Shown here: piece after piece, positions 49,896 to 58,715 of the stretch | Numbering within the stretch: the stretch's first letter is position 1 | How the letters are laid out: every line of letters starts with the position of its first letter | NCBI RefSeq assembly: GCF_027942295.1 | Contig: NZ_CP101416.1 | Span: 2,962,501 to 3,026,500 of the forward strand | Length of the DNA: 64,000 nucleotides | Direction: 5' to 3' | Source: Pseudanabaena sp. Chao 1811 | GTDB lineage: Bacteria > Cyanobacteriota > Cyanobacteriia > Pseudanabaenales > Pseudanabaenaceae | Position numbers and translations under genes: made by a program | The notes under the pieces: model-generated | Databases searched by the model: none | What the model saw: only the letters and a program-made list of their open reading frames with translations | Told to the model about the DNA's origin: nothing

Positions 49896-50892
49896 TGAAT
49901 CTAGCTTGCTAATTGTTGACGATGATCAGATGAATCGCGAGCTTCTCTATCGCCATTTAAAAAATTTGGGGTATGACAATATAATTCTAGCTGATAGCGG
50001 TAAAAGAGGACTGGAGATAGTTGATTCCCAAGCGATCGATTTGATCTTGCTAGATATGATGATGCCAGTGATGAATGGATTAGAAGTGCTCGATCATCTC
50101 AAATCCCATCAAGAATGGCGAGTTATTCCTGTAATTATCATCTCGGCATTAGATGAAAAAGAGATGATGCTTTCCTGTATTCAAAAGGGGGCTGAGGACT
50201 ATTTAATCAAGCCCTATGATCGGGTTCTTCTCAAAGCGAGGGTCAGAGCTTGTCTAGATAAGAAAATGCTGCACGATCGCGAAATTTTACATAATCAAAA
50301 ACTCGAAGCTGCCTATAAAGAACTGGCGATCGCCTACTATGAGTTAGAAATTGTCAAAAATGAGCTAGAGGCACTATCCCATCGTGATGGTTTGACGGGA
50401 ATCGCCAACCGCCGCTACTTTGATACAGTGTTGGAAAGAGAATGGAATGCGGCGAAAAGAGAACAGAAATTTCTATCGCTAATATTATTTGATGTAGACT
50501 ATTTTAAGAAATATAATGATACCTATGGGCATCTAGCTGGGGACGACTGTCTATGTCAAATTGCGATCGCGGCATCACGAGTGATTAAAAGACCAAGGGA
50601 TACCTTAGCAAGATACGGAGGTGAAGAGTTTGCAGTAATTTTGCCAGACACAGACTCAAGGGGAGCCAGCTTTTGTGCTGAACAAATTCGCTTTGAGATA
50701 GAAAACCTGAATATTATTCACATATCTTCACAGATAAATTCCTATGTTACGGCTAGTTTAGGAATATCGGCAATCAATCCTCATACAGAATTCACAACTT
50801 CTCAGCAATTAATTAAAGAAGCAGATCTTGCGCTCTATCAAGCAAAGCGAGAAGGGAGAAACTGCGTTAAAGTATGGTCTAACAACGGTTAA
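49882..50892 (+). CDS. Response regulator with diguanylate cyclase (GGDEF) output
   Basis: 336 residues. Receiver domain 1-125 (LLIVDDDQMNRE; IDLILLDMMMPVMNGLE; YLIKPYDR), a coiled-coil linker (about 130-175) and a GGDEF domain (about 176-336) with active site GGEEF in ARYGGEEFAVI. The inhibitory I-site RxxD (Arg-Pro-Arg-Asp) is five residues before it, so the enzyme should be active and feedback-inhibited by c-di-GMP. This is the PleD-like layout. Overlaps the preceding receiver gene by 14 bases. Confidence 0.94.
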   Translation: MPEISESSLLIVDDDQMNRELLYRHLKNLGYDNIILADSGKRGLEIVDSQAIDLILLDMMMPVMNGLEVLDHLKSHQEWRVIPVIIISALDEKEMMLSCIQKGAEDYLIKPYDRVLLKARVRACLDKKMLHDREILHNQKLEAAYKELAIAYYELEIVKNELEALSHRDGLTGIANRRYFDTVLEREWNAAKREQKFLSLILFDVDYFKKYNDTYGHLAGDDCLCQIAIAASRVIKRPRDTLARYGGEEFAVILPDTDSRGASFCAEQIRFEIENLNIIHISSQINSYVTASLGISAINPHTEFTTSQQLIKEADLALYQAKREGRNCVKVWSNNG

Positions 50893-50898
50893 GAACGG

Positions 50899-51627
50899 GT
50901 GGTCAATATGGTAATGCCAAACTTCCAAGTATTGATAGTTGACGATAATGAAATCAATCGAGATATGTTAGCCCGCCGCTTACATCGAAAAGATTTTAAT
51001 TTATCGATGGCATCGGATGGTCGGGCTGCCCTATCTATGGTGCAGGTGAATCGCTATGACTTGATTTTGTTGGATATCATGATGCCTGAGGTTGATGGAT
51101 ATGCAGTGTTGCGATATTTAAAACAAGATCCTAGCTTACGGAATATTCCTGTGATCATCATTTCAGCCCTTGAAGAAATGGATAGCGTCATGCAATGTAT
51201 GGAAATTGGTGCAGACGACTATCTGACTAAGCCCTTCGATCCCGAAATGTTGAAATCGGCAATCAATCGATGCTTGCCGAGTCGCATTCAGAATCCACCA
51301 CATAATCTTGGTTCTAAAACTACTGATTTATCTACGTTTGTGCCTGTTGATGTTGGGGAGCAAATCACTGCCTTTAATTTACCTGAAGATACTACCCGTG
51401 GAAAATCCACCAACTCAATTACACTAGATGAAGTAGTATTGCGAATTATGCAGTCGGGCATTATCAATCGCAAAAGTTATCTATATTTTAGTAAAGCGAT
51501 TTATAACAACTTATTTGAGAATGTAGGCTTAAGCGAACAAGAAGTTTATCAAATTCGTTCTGTATTTGATGCGATTCAATCAGGGAGGATTAGGGTAATT
51601 GATGCAAATTATCCTAGTAAGCTCTAG
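50899..51627 (+). CDS. Response regulator with short C-terminal helical domain
   Basis: 242 residues from GTG 50899; ATGs at 50908 and 50914 are alternative starts, and 50914 (MPNFQVLIVDDNE) fits the family best. Receiver: LIVDDNEINRDM, DLILLDIMMPEVDGYAVL, YLTKPFDPEMLK. A linker and a C-terminal part (TLDEVVLRIMQSGIINRKSYLYFSKAIYNNLFEN, then EQEVYQIRSVFDAIQSGRIRV) of about 75 residues that I do not recognise as a known output domain; helical, possibly protein-binding. It begins 6 bases after the GGDEF gene. Confidence 0.85.
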   Translation: MVNMVMPNFQVLIVDDNEINRDMLARRLHRKDFNLSMASDGRAALSMVQVNRYDLILLDIMMPEVDGYAVLRYLKQDPSLRNIPVIIISALEEMDSVMQCMEIGADDYLTKPFDPEMLKSAINRCLPSRIQNPPHNLGSKTTDLSTFVPVDVGEQITAFNLPEDTTRGKSTNSITLDEVVLRIMQSGIINRKSYLYFSKAIYNNLFENVGLSEQEVYQIRSVFDAIQSGRIRVIDANYPSKL

Positions 51628-51727
51628 GAACTTAGAGAGCGAAATTCAAAGCTATTCTAAAAATTTTGGAGGTTATGGCAAAGTGGCGATAAATTGAAGT
51701 CATCAAATCCTTTAGCGCTTGATACCT

Positions 51728-53161
51728 ATGGCAATTCCTCAACATTTAACCAAGATCGTTGCCACAATTGGTCCCGCCAGTCGATCGCCTGAAGTATTTC
51801 GCAAAATGGTAGAGGCGGGTATCACCGTAGCCCGATTGAACTTCTCCCACGGCAGCTATGCTGATCATGCTAAGACAATTGCAATGATTCGAGAAGTATC
51901 GGAAGAACTAGATGTGCCGATTACAATTTTACAGGATTTACAGGGTCCCAAGATCCGCGTTGGTGAGTTGTCTGAAGCTGGGCTTGAGCTAGTTGAGGGT
52001 AGATCGATTACACTCATACCCAAAAATAATCCGCAACAAAGCGATCGCCCTGATCAAAAGTCCATCACAATCGATTATTCCTATGTTGCTGAAGAAGCTA
52101 CTATTGGCACGCAGATCCTCTTAGCTGATGGCATTTTTGAACTCAAAGTAAGTGGTATCGAAGATAATGCAGTTCATTGCGAAGTTGTCAAAGGTGGTAT
52201 TCTCACAAGTCACAAAGGTGTCAACTTTCCCAGTTTAAATTTGCGCTTACCTTCAATGACCGATAAGGATCGGCAGGATTTAGAATTTGGTCTAGCGCAA
52301 GGTGTCGATTGGGTTTCGTTGAGTTTTGTCAGACAAGCCGCCGATGTCAAGTTGCTCAGAGCCTTAATCGCTGAGCAGGGAAAATCGGATGTATCGATCA
52401 TTGCGAAAATAGAAAAACCTCAGGCGATCGCTAATCTTGAAGAAATTCTGGCGGTAGTTGATGGGATTATGGTGGCGAGAGGAGATCTCGGTGTAGAGAT
52501 GCCTCCTGAGCGAGTTCCCATGATTCAGAAACATATCATTCGTCGTTGTAATGAAATTGGTATTCCCGTAATTACGGCAACGCAGATGCTAGAAAGTATG
52601 ATCCAAAATCCGCGCCCAACCCGAGCGGAGGCGAGTGATGTGGCAAATGCGATCATGGATGGTACGGATGCAGTGATGCTCTCAGGAGAATCGGCAGTGG
52701 GTGCATATCCTGTGCAGGCGGTGGAAATGATGACCCGCATTGCTTCTGAAGTGGAAAAGGATGTCCAATTTGCCAATTATCCTGCCTCCAGAACCGATGA
52801 AGTTCATGCGATCAGTGAAGCAATTCATGCCGTTTCCGATGTGATCGATTTTCGTTGTATCGTCGCCTTTACCGCTAGTGGATATACTGCCATCCTTGCA
52901 TCAAAGGAACGACTCACAATTCCCATTATTGCCCTTACGCCTAGTATCAATGTTTACCATCGCCTCAATTTAGTTTGGGGTGTAAAGCCTCTATTGCTAG
53001 ATCAGGAAGTGAATTCCTTTGAGATGGTCATTCAACAGGTAGAAGCTTATTTGCTGGGGCGTAATTTGGCAGCGACGGGAGATCGCGTTTTGATTGTTGG
53101 TGGTATTCCGATGGGTGTAAAAGGAGGCACAAACTTCCTCAAAATCCACATCCTGCCTTAG
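51728..53161 (+). CDS. pyk: Pyruvate kinase
   Basis: About 477 residues from ATG 51728 ([20 protein letters not shown]); an ATG three codons upstream is also open. Motifs: [33 protein letters not shown] with catalytic Lys, [12 protein letters not shown] and [29 protein letters not shown]. It makes ATP and pyruvate from phosphoenolpyruvate. It is the short form without a C-terminal PEP-utiliser domain, which some other cyanobacterial isozymes carry. The stop codon overlaps the left end of a MITE-like repeat. Confidence 0.96.
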   Translation: MAIPQHLTKIVATIGPASRSPEVFRKMVEAGITVARLNFSHGSYADHAKTIAMIREVSEELDVPITILQDLQGPKIRVGELSEAGLELVEGRSITLIPKNNPQQSDRPDQKSITIDYSYVAEEATIGTQILLADGIFELKVSGIEDNAVHCEVVKGGILTSHKGVNFPSLNLRLPSMTDKDRQDLEFGLAQGVDWVSLSFVRQAADVKLLRALIAEQGKSDVSIIAKIEKPQAIANLEEILAVVDGIMVARGDLGVEMPPERVPMIQKHIIRRCNEIGIPVITATQMLESMIQNPRPTRAEASDVANAIMDGTDAVMLSGESAVGAYPVQAVEMMTRIASEVEKDVQFANYPASRTDEVHAISEAIHAVSDVIDFRCIVAFTASGYTAILASKERLTIPIIALTPSINVYHRLNLVWGVKPLLLDQEVNSFEMVIQQVEAYLLGRNLAATGDRVLIVGGIPMGVKGGTNFLKIHILP

Positions 53162-53298
53162 AGCGTGTTTGAGAAGTTTTAACCCCCTCTAACTCCCCCT
53201 TGCAAAGGGGGAGAATTTAAGTTTCCCCCCTTTGTAAGGAGGGATTAAGGGGGGAAGCAGAAATTCATGCTAAACGGGATACTTTTCAAACACGCTCT
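53160..53298. repeat. MITE-like element with 18-bp terminal inverted repeats (family F)
   Basis: Left end AGAGCGTGTTTGAGAAGT (53160-53177), right end its complement with one mismatch (ending at 53298). In between are CCCCCTCTAACTCCCCCTTG-like blocks facing their complements. 139 bp. A single degraded left end is seen again at 56410 (AGAGCATGTTTGAGAAGT). Confidence 0.83.
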
Positions 53299-53333
53299 TA
53301 AGGATAAGCGGCGCAAAGCGCCGCCATCCTTAA
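53298..53333. terminator. Hairpin between pyk and the ATP-grasp gene
   Basis: TTAAGGAT...ATCCTTAA with core GCGGCGC-AAA-GCGCCGC. The stop codon of the minus-strand gene (53330-53332) lies in the right arm. Confidence 0.7.
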
Positions 53334-54874
53334 ACTCTTGTTTCGCGATCGAGAACTTGTTCTACCTGTTCATAGATAGCCTGCGCTTCTGCGGGACTAT
53401 TGCCGATACTCGTTAATCCTAATTTGCCAAATTCGGATAGGCAACTCATGAGATGGAATACAGTTCCTGTTTCGGTACTGCTATCGAAATGGAGACGATG
53501 ATAGGCGATGATATCCATCAAATCATGGGGTAAAAGTCCTTTGTATTGAGGCTTTTGCAAGTTATCCGTTGCTACATAATATTTTTCTTGGCCTTGACGA
53601 CTGTAAAATTTGCCATCTTCAAGTTGGAATTTGCCATTAGTCAAAAAGCGTAAAGTCATAAAGGGATGGGTCGTTCCCCCTTTACGAAGATTAATCTCGA
53701 TCGCTTGTAAATTCCAAGTCCCATTTGGTTGTTTCACTGCCACAAAATCTACCCCATAGCGTTCTAATACTCCTTTCTTGGCAAGATTCTGACCGATCGC
53801 TAAACCGATTTCTTGTAGCTGAAGGCGATAGGCAGCATCCGCAGGAAAACTACAACCTAGATATACTTGACCATCAAGCCCTCCCAAAATTTGATCGTGG
53901 GTGGAGAGGATTTCGATCTCGCCCGTTGGTGCAATGCGACCTTGGACACTGGGCGATCGCTTTTCTTCCCCTTCAATAAATGCCTCGACGATTGCTCCTA
54001 GTTCAGGAATCTGTCTGGCATAGTTTGCCCATGTTTCGTGGTTCGACTGAAAGCGCATGGTGGCAAAACTTTCCAAAATCGCGGCAATGCGATCAGCGAG
54101 ACTTACTTGCCCAATGGGATGCAATTTTTCTGTGAGTTCCTCTAAACATAAAACCGCATTGCCCTCCCCCGAAAATCCTTCATTGAGCTTGACAACCATT
54201 CGTTGCAGATGGGGCTGTCTTTCCCACAGTTTGGCAGCCGCGATCGCTAAATCCTGAGATGTCCATACGAGTTGACTACCATCAGGGTGAGGAATTCCTG
54301 TTTCCGCAAATACTTGTCGGCTACCGCTTTTGGTTCCTAAATGTAATAAATCGGGATCGACAGCCCATAGAGGAATATCTAACTGGATCGATAACTCACG
54401 CTCTAAAGGAGTGGAGTTAAAGCAAATCATATAAGCTTTATCGATGCGTAAGGATTGACGAATTCGCTCAATTAAACGCGGACGTTCGAGAATCTTTTGA
54501 GTGAGTGGCTTTTCGGCGGCATCATAGGTAGTGAGGGTGACTAAGCGTTCTCTGGCATGGGAGAAGGGAATCCCCGGTAATAATTGCAGATAGTAATCAA
54601 TGATGATCGGTGCTAGCGGTTGGGAAGTGATATAAACAAGACGGTTGCGAGGATTGCGAAGACGGATTAGTGAAAAAAGTAAGCGCTCTTCATAATGGTG
54701 GCTACCTTCAACTTTTTTGAGTTCCGAGGGATCGAGGGTTAAGGAAGGAACTACGAGAATATCGTAATCACTATGATCAAATTCTTCGATATTCAGCCAG
54801 CGATCGCGTAGTTGTGTTTGCAAATCCCGAAATCTAACTGGCGATTCCTGCGAAATGAAGCCATATTTATTCAT
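53330..54874 (-). CDS. ATP-grasp protein, PGM1-related peptide ligase family
   Basis: 514 residues. The middle and C-terminal parts fit an ATP-grasp ligase: RMVVKLNEGFSGEGNAVLCL (ATP-binding Lys and Gly loop) near 230, GRIAPTGEIEILSTHDQILGG, and the metal site LQAIEINLRKGGTTHPFMTL. Family members are annotated as related to PGM1, which joins peptides in pheganomycin synthesis; in cyanobacteria the product is unknown. The first 130 residues form a separate alpha/beta domain (FDHSDYDILVVPSLTLD). No biosynthetic partner genes are adjacent. Confidence 0.85.
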   Translation of the reverse strand: MNKYGFISQESPVRFRDLQTQLRDRWLNIEEFDHSDYDILVVPSLTLDPSELKKVEGSHHYEERLLFSLIRLRNPRNRLVYITSQPLAPIIIDYYLQLLPGIPFSHARERLVTLTTYDAAEKPLTQKILERPRLIERIRQSLRIDKAYMICFNSTPLERELSIQLDIPLWAVDPDLLHLGTKSGSRQVFAETGIPHPDGSQLVWTSQDLAIAAAKLWERQPHLQRMVVKLNEGFSGEGNAVLCLEELTEKLHPIGQVSLADRIAAILESFATMRFQSNHETWANYARQIPELGAIVEAFIEGEEKRSPSVQGRIAPTGEIEILSTHDQILGGLDGQVYLGCSFPADAAYRLQLQEIGLAIGQNLAKKGVLERYGVDFVAVKQPNGTWNLQAIEINLRKGGTTHPFMTLRFLTNGKFQLEDGKFYSRQGQEKYYVATDNLQKPQYKGLLPHDLMDIIAYHRLHFDSSTETGTVFHLMSCLSEFGKLGLTSIGNSPAEAQAIYEQVEQVLDRETRV

Positions 54875-54905
54875 ATGCTAACGACCTCCAGCGATCGCCT
54901 ATCGA

Positions 54906-54940
54906 TATTTTGTCATGTTGCTTGGCAACATAACAAAATA
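54906..54940. repeat. Hairpin, loop TTG, upstream of the ATP-grasp gene
   Basis: 16-bp arms 54906-54921 and 54925-54940 with one mismatch (ATGTTGC-TTG-GCAACAT). To its right, 54962-54981, lies the TAAGTAGCTGGGCATAATTA motif. Confidence 0.7.
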
Positions 54941-55031
54941 ATAATTGTAGATTTTGATTTATAAGTAGCTGGGCATAATTAAAAAATAGAGAAAAGCTCT
55001 ATAGGGCAGGGATAGCTACTTATTCTATTAG

Positions 55032-55673
55032 TTACGAATAGTTAAGAATGGAATTGACCAAGATCGCGATTTGGGTTCTATTTCGCAAATTTAATTGACT
55101 TAAAATATTTGTAATATGATTCTTTACAGTTCTTGTCGATATATAAAGTTGATTAGCAATTTCCTCATTATTTGCTCCCGTAGCAACTAATTTGACGATT
55201 TGTTGCTCTCTGGGGGTGAGCTTATCCCAATCAGTTGTAGAAACCTCCGAGGTTTCTGGAATTCGTGCAATCACCTTTCTCCCTAAGTTCAAATCTAAGT
55301 GCATATAGCCACGATATACAGCTTGAATTGCAAAGGATAATTCCTCTGGTGGGGTATTCTTTAAAATATAGCCAGATGCGCCATATTTCAGAGCTTGCGA
55401 GATATATTCTTCGGTCTCATCCACGGTGAGAATCAATACTTTCGTATCTGGAAAACGCTCCCCAATTTGCTTAGTTGCCTCCACTCCATCCATCAGTGGC
55501 ATTTGGATATCCATCAGCACGACATCGGGCTTGAGAGTCTCCACTTGCGCGATCGCTACCTGCCCATTTTCCGCCTCTCCCACAATTTCTAGAGTTGATT
55601 CATCACCGAGGGAAATCCTCAGGGCGCGACGGATAAAGGAATGATCGTCAACAAGTAAAATACGAATTTTCAT
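55032..55673 (-). CDS. NarL/FixJ-type response regulator with LuxR DNA-binding domain
   Basis: 213 residues. Receiver (RILLVDDHSFIRRALR; KPDVVLMDIQMPLMDGVEATK; YILKNTPPEEL) followed by a LuxR-type helix-turn-helix (DKLTPREQQIVKLVATGANNEEIANQLYISTRTVKNHITNIL). A transcription factor activated by phosphorylation; the cognate kinase is not in the window. It is transcribed away from the receiver gene at 55966, with a family-C repeat between them. Confidence 0.94.
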   Translation of the reverse strand: MKIRILLVDDHSFIRRALRISLGDESTLEIVGEAENGQVAIAQVETLKPDVVLMDIQMPLMDGVEATKQIGERFPDTKVLILTVDETEEYISQALKYGASGYILKNTPPEELSFAIQAVYRGYMHLDLNLGRKVIARIPETSEVSTTDWDKLTPREQQIVKLVATGANNEEIANQLYISTRTVKNHITNILSQLNLRNRTQIAILVNSILNYS

Positions 55674-55712
55674 GGGAATTACCTATTGCAGTTCAGGCGA
55701 TCGCTTAATACC

Positions 55713-55805
55713 AGAACTAAAAATGGCTACGCCATTTTTAGTTCTGAAAAACCTCACTGGGTTTGGTTTTTAATCCACGAAAGTGTAATAACACTTTCGT
55801 GGATT
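55713..55805 (-). repeat. Family-C double-hairpin element, copy 2 (reversed)
   Basis: Perfect 15-bp hairpin (55713-55727 with 55731-55745, loop TAC), conserved linker TGAAAAACCTCACTGGGTTT, then a second perfect hairpin (55772-55786 with 55791-55805, loop AATA). It fills the divergent promoter region between two response regulator genes. Confidence 0.85.
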
Positions 55806-55965
55806 GGTATAAGTTCAGATTAGCTGCTTCAATCATAGTAATCAAGTGGCGATAGTCCCAATTAAGAATAGGACTAAAGTACTAAGCAAATTCAGGACTT
55901 AGTCTTCATGTGGGATTTCTATTTCACCCATAGGATGGAAGAATCGAACTGAGAGGATTACTTCC

Positions 55966-56334
55966 ATGTCCAAAATTCTTGTTGTTGAAGATAGTAAAAC
56001 TCAAAGAGAATTAATTGCAAATCTGCTTAAAAACAATCAATTTGAAGTGATGACAGCTAAAAATGGGGTTGAGGCTCTTTCTCAAGCGGAAGTGCAACAT
56101 CCTGATCTGGCAATTTTGGATATTGTGATGCCTGAAATGAATGGCTATGAGCTTTGTCGCAAACTCAGAGATAATCCTGAAACTTGGAATATCAACATCA
56201 TTATATGTTCGACGAAATCCACAAGTGTCGATCGCCATTGGGGATTTCGCCAAGGGGCAAACGCCTATATCAGTAAGCCTTTTGTGCCAGAAGATTTAGT
56301 TGACACGGTAAAAGAGTTGCTAAAAATAGCATAG
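55966..56334 (+). CDS. Single-domain response regulator (PilH/CheY type)
   Basis: 122 residues: KILVVEDSKTQRELIANLL, HPDLAILDIVMPEMNGYELCRKLR with the phospho-accepting Asp, and ANAYISKPFVPEDLVDTVKEL with the conserved Lys. The pattern is like the twitching or phototaxis receivers (PilH/PixH class) of cyanobacteria, but the associated chemotaxis genes are not here. GAGAGGA lies about 9 bases before the ATG. Confidence 0.92.
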   Translation: MSKILVVEDSKTQRELIANLLKNNQFEVMTAKNGVEALSQAEVQHPDLAILDIVMPEMNGYELCRKLRDNPETWNINIIICSTKSTSVDRHWGFRQGANAYISKPFVPEDLVDTVKELLKIA

Positions 56335-56367
56335 AAGAGCAATGCCTAGACAATTCGTGACTATGGT

Positions 56368-56401
56368 GATTTTCATTTTGCCGTAGACAAAATGAAAACT
56401 C
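56368..56401. repeat. Small hairpin, loop GTA, after the receiver gene
   Basis: 13-bp arms TTTTCATTTTGCC and GACAAAATGAAAA with one mismatch. The arm sequence recurs in the palindrome at 26253. A degraded family-F end follows at 56410. Confidence 0.65.
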
Positions 56402-56516
56402 AAAACCTTTAGAGCATGTTTGAGAAGTGTCCTATGAGGCAATAAATGAGTATGCACGCATTTGCAAAACGCTATAACATAGAAAAATGTTAGACATTAG
56501 CTAGCTTCATTGGCTG

Positions 56517-57890
56517 ATGTCTTGCCCCCAAAATAGCAATCTACGAAAAGTGATAGAGAATCAAGTGTCTGGGAACGTATCTACAAATTTGGCAGAAAAC
56601 CTAGCTGCATCGATCCAACGTACTCGCACCGCCGCGATCGCCCTAGCAAAATTGCCAACTGCCTCCAAAAATGCTGCCCTAGAAGCGATCGCGATCGCCC
56701 TAGAGCAAAATGCAGAAACAATTTTGGCAGCCAATCAAAAGGATGTCATTGCCGCGAATGCAGCCCAGTTACCCAGCGCCTTGATCGCTCGTCTCAAGCT
56801 TGATACCAATAAGCTCAAAAGTATGGTTGCAGGTGTGCGCGATGTCATTCGCCTTGCTGATCCCATTGGCGATCGCCAGATTCATCGCGAGTTAGATGCT
56901 GGATTAGTTTTGGAACGTCGATCCTGCCCCTTGGGTGTAATTGGAGTCATTTTTGAAGCACGTCCCGATGCCGTGACACAAATTGCTGCTCTGGGGATTA
57001 AATCGGGCAATGGGGTCATTCTTAAAGGTGGCAGTGAAGCTGTAAATTCCTGTGAAGCGATCGCGGCGGTGATGCGTGAGGCACTAGAGAAACTATATGC
57101 TGCAACTCAAGGGGTATCGCCTAATGTGGTGCAGCTATTAACCACCCGTGCGGAAACTCTGGCGATTCTGAAAATGGATAAATTAATCGATCTGATTATT
57201 CCTAGAGGTTCTAATCAGTTTGTGCGTTATATCCAAGACAATACGAATATTCCCGTTCTCGGTCATGCCGATGGGATTTGTCATTTGTATGTCGATGCTA
57301 CTGCCGATGTCCACAAAGCCGTAGCGATCGCTGTAGATAGCAAAACCCAATATCCTGCGGCTTGTAATGCGATCGAGACTTTATTGGTACATAGGGCGAT
57401 CGCTTCTCAATATTTACCTTTAGCTTTAGAAGCTTTGCAGAAACACAATGTGAAATTACTCGGATGCGATCGCACTCAGCAAATTATTGATGTGCAACCT
57501 GCAAAGGATTCTGACTGGTCAACGGAATATTCGGATTTGATTCTCTCGATTAAAATTGTCGATTCTTTAGAAGAAGCGATCGCTCACATTACTACCTACG
57601 GCTCTAAACACACTGAGGCGATCGTTACCGAAGATCAAGCCAATGTCGATATCTTTACCAGTGATGTTGATGCTGCGGGTGTGTATCACAACTGCTCTAC
57701 CCGATTTGCCGATGGGTTCCGTTATGGCTTCGGCGCAGAGGTAGGCATCAGCACCCATAAAATGCCTCCAAGGGGGCCTGTGGGATTAGAAGGCTTGGTC
57801 ACTTACAAATATCGCCTTGTGGGGAATGGGCATATCGTCTCTGACTATGCAGGGACAAATGCCAAAGTATTCACTCATAGGGATTTATAA
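56517..57890 (+). CDS. proA: Gamma-glutamyl phosphate reductase
   Basis: 457 residues, slightly longer than usual because of about 25 extra N-terminal residues; the true start may be further in. Motifs of the aldehyde dehydrogenase fold: [66 protein letters not shown] with the catalytic Cys, and the closing [30 protein letters not shown]. Second step of proline synthesis from glutamate. The VIT pseudogene begins two bases after its stop. Confidence 0.95.
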   Translation: MSCPQNSNLRKVIENQVSGNVSTNLAENLAASIQRTRTAAIALAKLPTASKNAALEAIAIALEQNAETILAANQKDVIAANAAQLPSALIARLKLDTNKLKSMVAGVRDVIRLADPIGDRQIHRELDAGLVLERRSCPLGVIGVIFEARPDAVTQIAALGIKSGNGVILKGGSEAVNSCEAIAAVMREALEKLYAATQGVSPNVVQLLTTRAETLAILKMDKLIDLIIPRGSNQFVRYIQDNTNIPVLGHADGICHLYVDATADVHKAVAIAVDSKTQYPAACNAIETLLVHRAIASQYLPLALEALQKHNVKLLGCDRTQQIIDVQPAKDSDWSTEYSDLILSIKIVDSLEEAIAHITTYGSKHTEAIVTEDQANVDIFTSDVDAAGVYHNCSTRFADGFRYGFGAEVGISTHKMPPRGPVGLEGLVTYKYRLVGNGHIVSDYAGTNAKVFTHRDL

Positions 57891-57892
57891 AT

Positions 57893-58152
57893 ATGCCAAA
57901 TAAACCCCATTACGAGTACCATTTCGCATCGAGCGAATTCGTCCGCGATATTGTCATTGGCATGTCAGATTGATTAACTGTCCCTTTTACCCTTGCCGCA
58001 GGACTATCTAGCTCATTTACCTCAATGCCTTTGGCTATGTAAAGGATAGATTTACAGGTACAACGCCGATCCGCAGTGTTATTCAGACTGTGTTAATTTG
58101 GGGGATTGCGGCGGCAGCAGCTTTCTTTATTGCTAAAGCAATCTCGCATTAA
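57893..58152 (+). pseudogene. VIT/CCC1-family iron/manganese transporter, internally deleted
   Basis: The start reads MPNKPHYEYHFASSEFVRDI then VIGMSD, the normal N-terminus of VIT/CCC1 proteins. The next codon, expected Gly (GGA), is TGA; the frame then continues LTVPFTLAAGLSS. After a deletion of most of the transporter the C-terminal piece appears in another frame (GYVKDRFTGTTPIRSVIQT, then VLIWGIAAAAAFFIAKAISH and stop at 58152). So both a nonsense change and a large internal deletion are visible. Confidence 0.8.
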
Positions 58153-58172
58153 TTAACGATGGACATGAACCT

Positions 58173-58715
58173 ATGGAAACGGTCTTTCTCTTCCTAGATA
58201 TTGATGGCGTAGTGAATACAAGCGTTAATGCTGCCTCGCAGTTTCTTGGGACATATCAAGGTAGAGATTTGCGGGGTTCCCCATCGCCCTATGTGCAGCC
58301 TTTTCTCCATGCTGTAGATCGAGCAGAACATATCAAGCCGTTTTGGATGTCATCAGGTTGGCGAGAACATTCCAATATTTGGAATCGCTGGGCTGGGATT
58401 GCGCCTTGGACTGTGGGCTATCCGATTGATTTCGCGAAGGCGCGATATGTGATGGGACGCTATGGCAAACAGCTTAATCTTGATGAAATCGATGATAGCA
58501 AGACTATCGCTGTTCTCTATCATTCTGGCAATACTTCAAAAATCGTCTGGATTGAAGATGGCTTTTCTCAATCTGCTATGACTTGGGCAAAACTAGATCC
58601 TAGAGTCACTTTAATTAATACAATCCATTCTGAAGATCCTTCCCTATTAGGGATTCAAAATTGGAATATTGGCTTAATCTCAGAGGTTCTAAATATTACG
58701 CTGGAAATAGTTTAG
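58173..58715 (+). CDS. HAD-like phosphatase domain protein
   Basis: 180 residues. The HAD motif I is clear at the N-terminus (LFLDIDGVVN, with both Asp residues), motif II may be MSSGWREH, and motif IV VWIEDGFSQSAM (Asp). The intermediate part is short. This looks like the small HAD group sometimes linked to nucleic-acid repair, but the function is not known. It lies 21 bases after the VIT remnant and just upstream of the insertion-sequence cluster. Confidence 0.82.
   Translation: METVFLFLDIDGVVNTSVNAASQFLGTYQGRDLRGSPSPYVQPFLHAVDRAEHIKPFWMSSGWREHSNIWNRWAGIAPWTVGYPIDFAKARYVMGRYGKQLNLDEIDDSKTIAVLYHSGNTSKIVWIEDGFSQSAMTWAKLDPRVTLINTIHSEDPSLLGIQNWNIGLISEVLNITLEIV

Noticed and set aside
951-56401. 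Explaining all hairpins as ordinary intrinsic terminators
   Set aside because: Only the secA/tatC hairpin has clear A and T tracts. Several hairpins lie between divergent genes or upstream of starts, and their conserved flanks point to a copied element.
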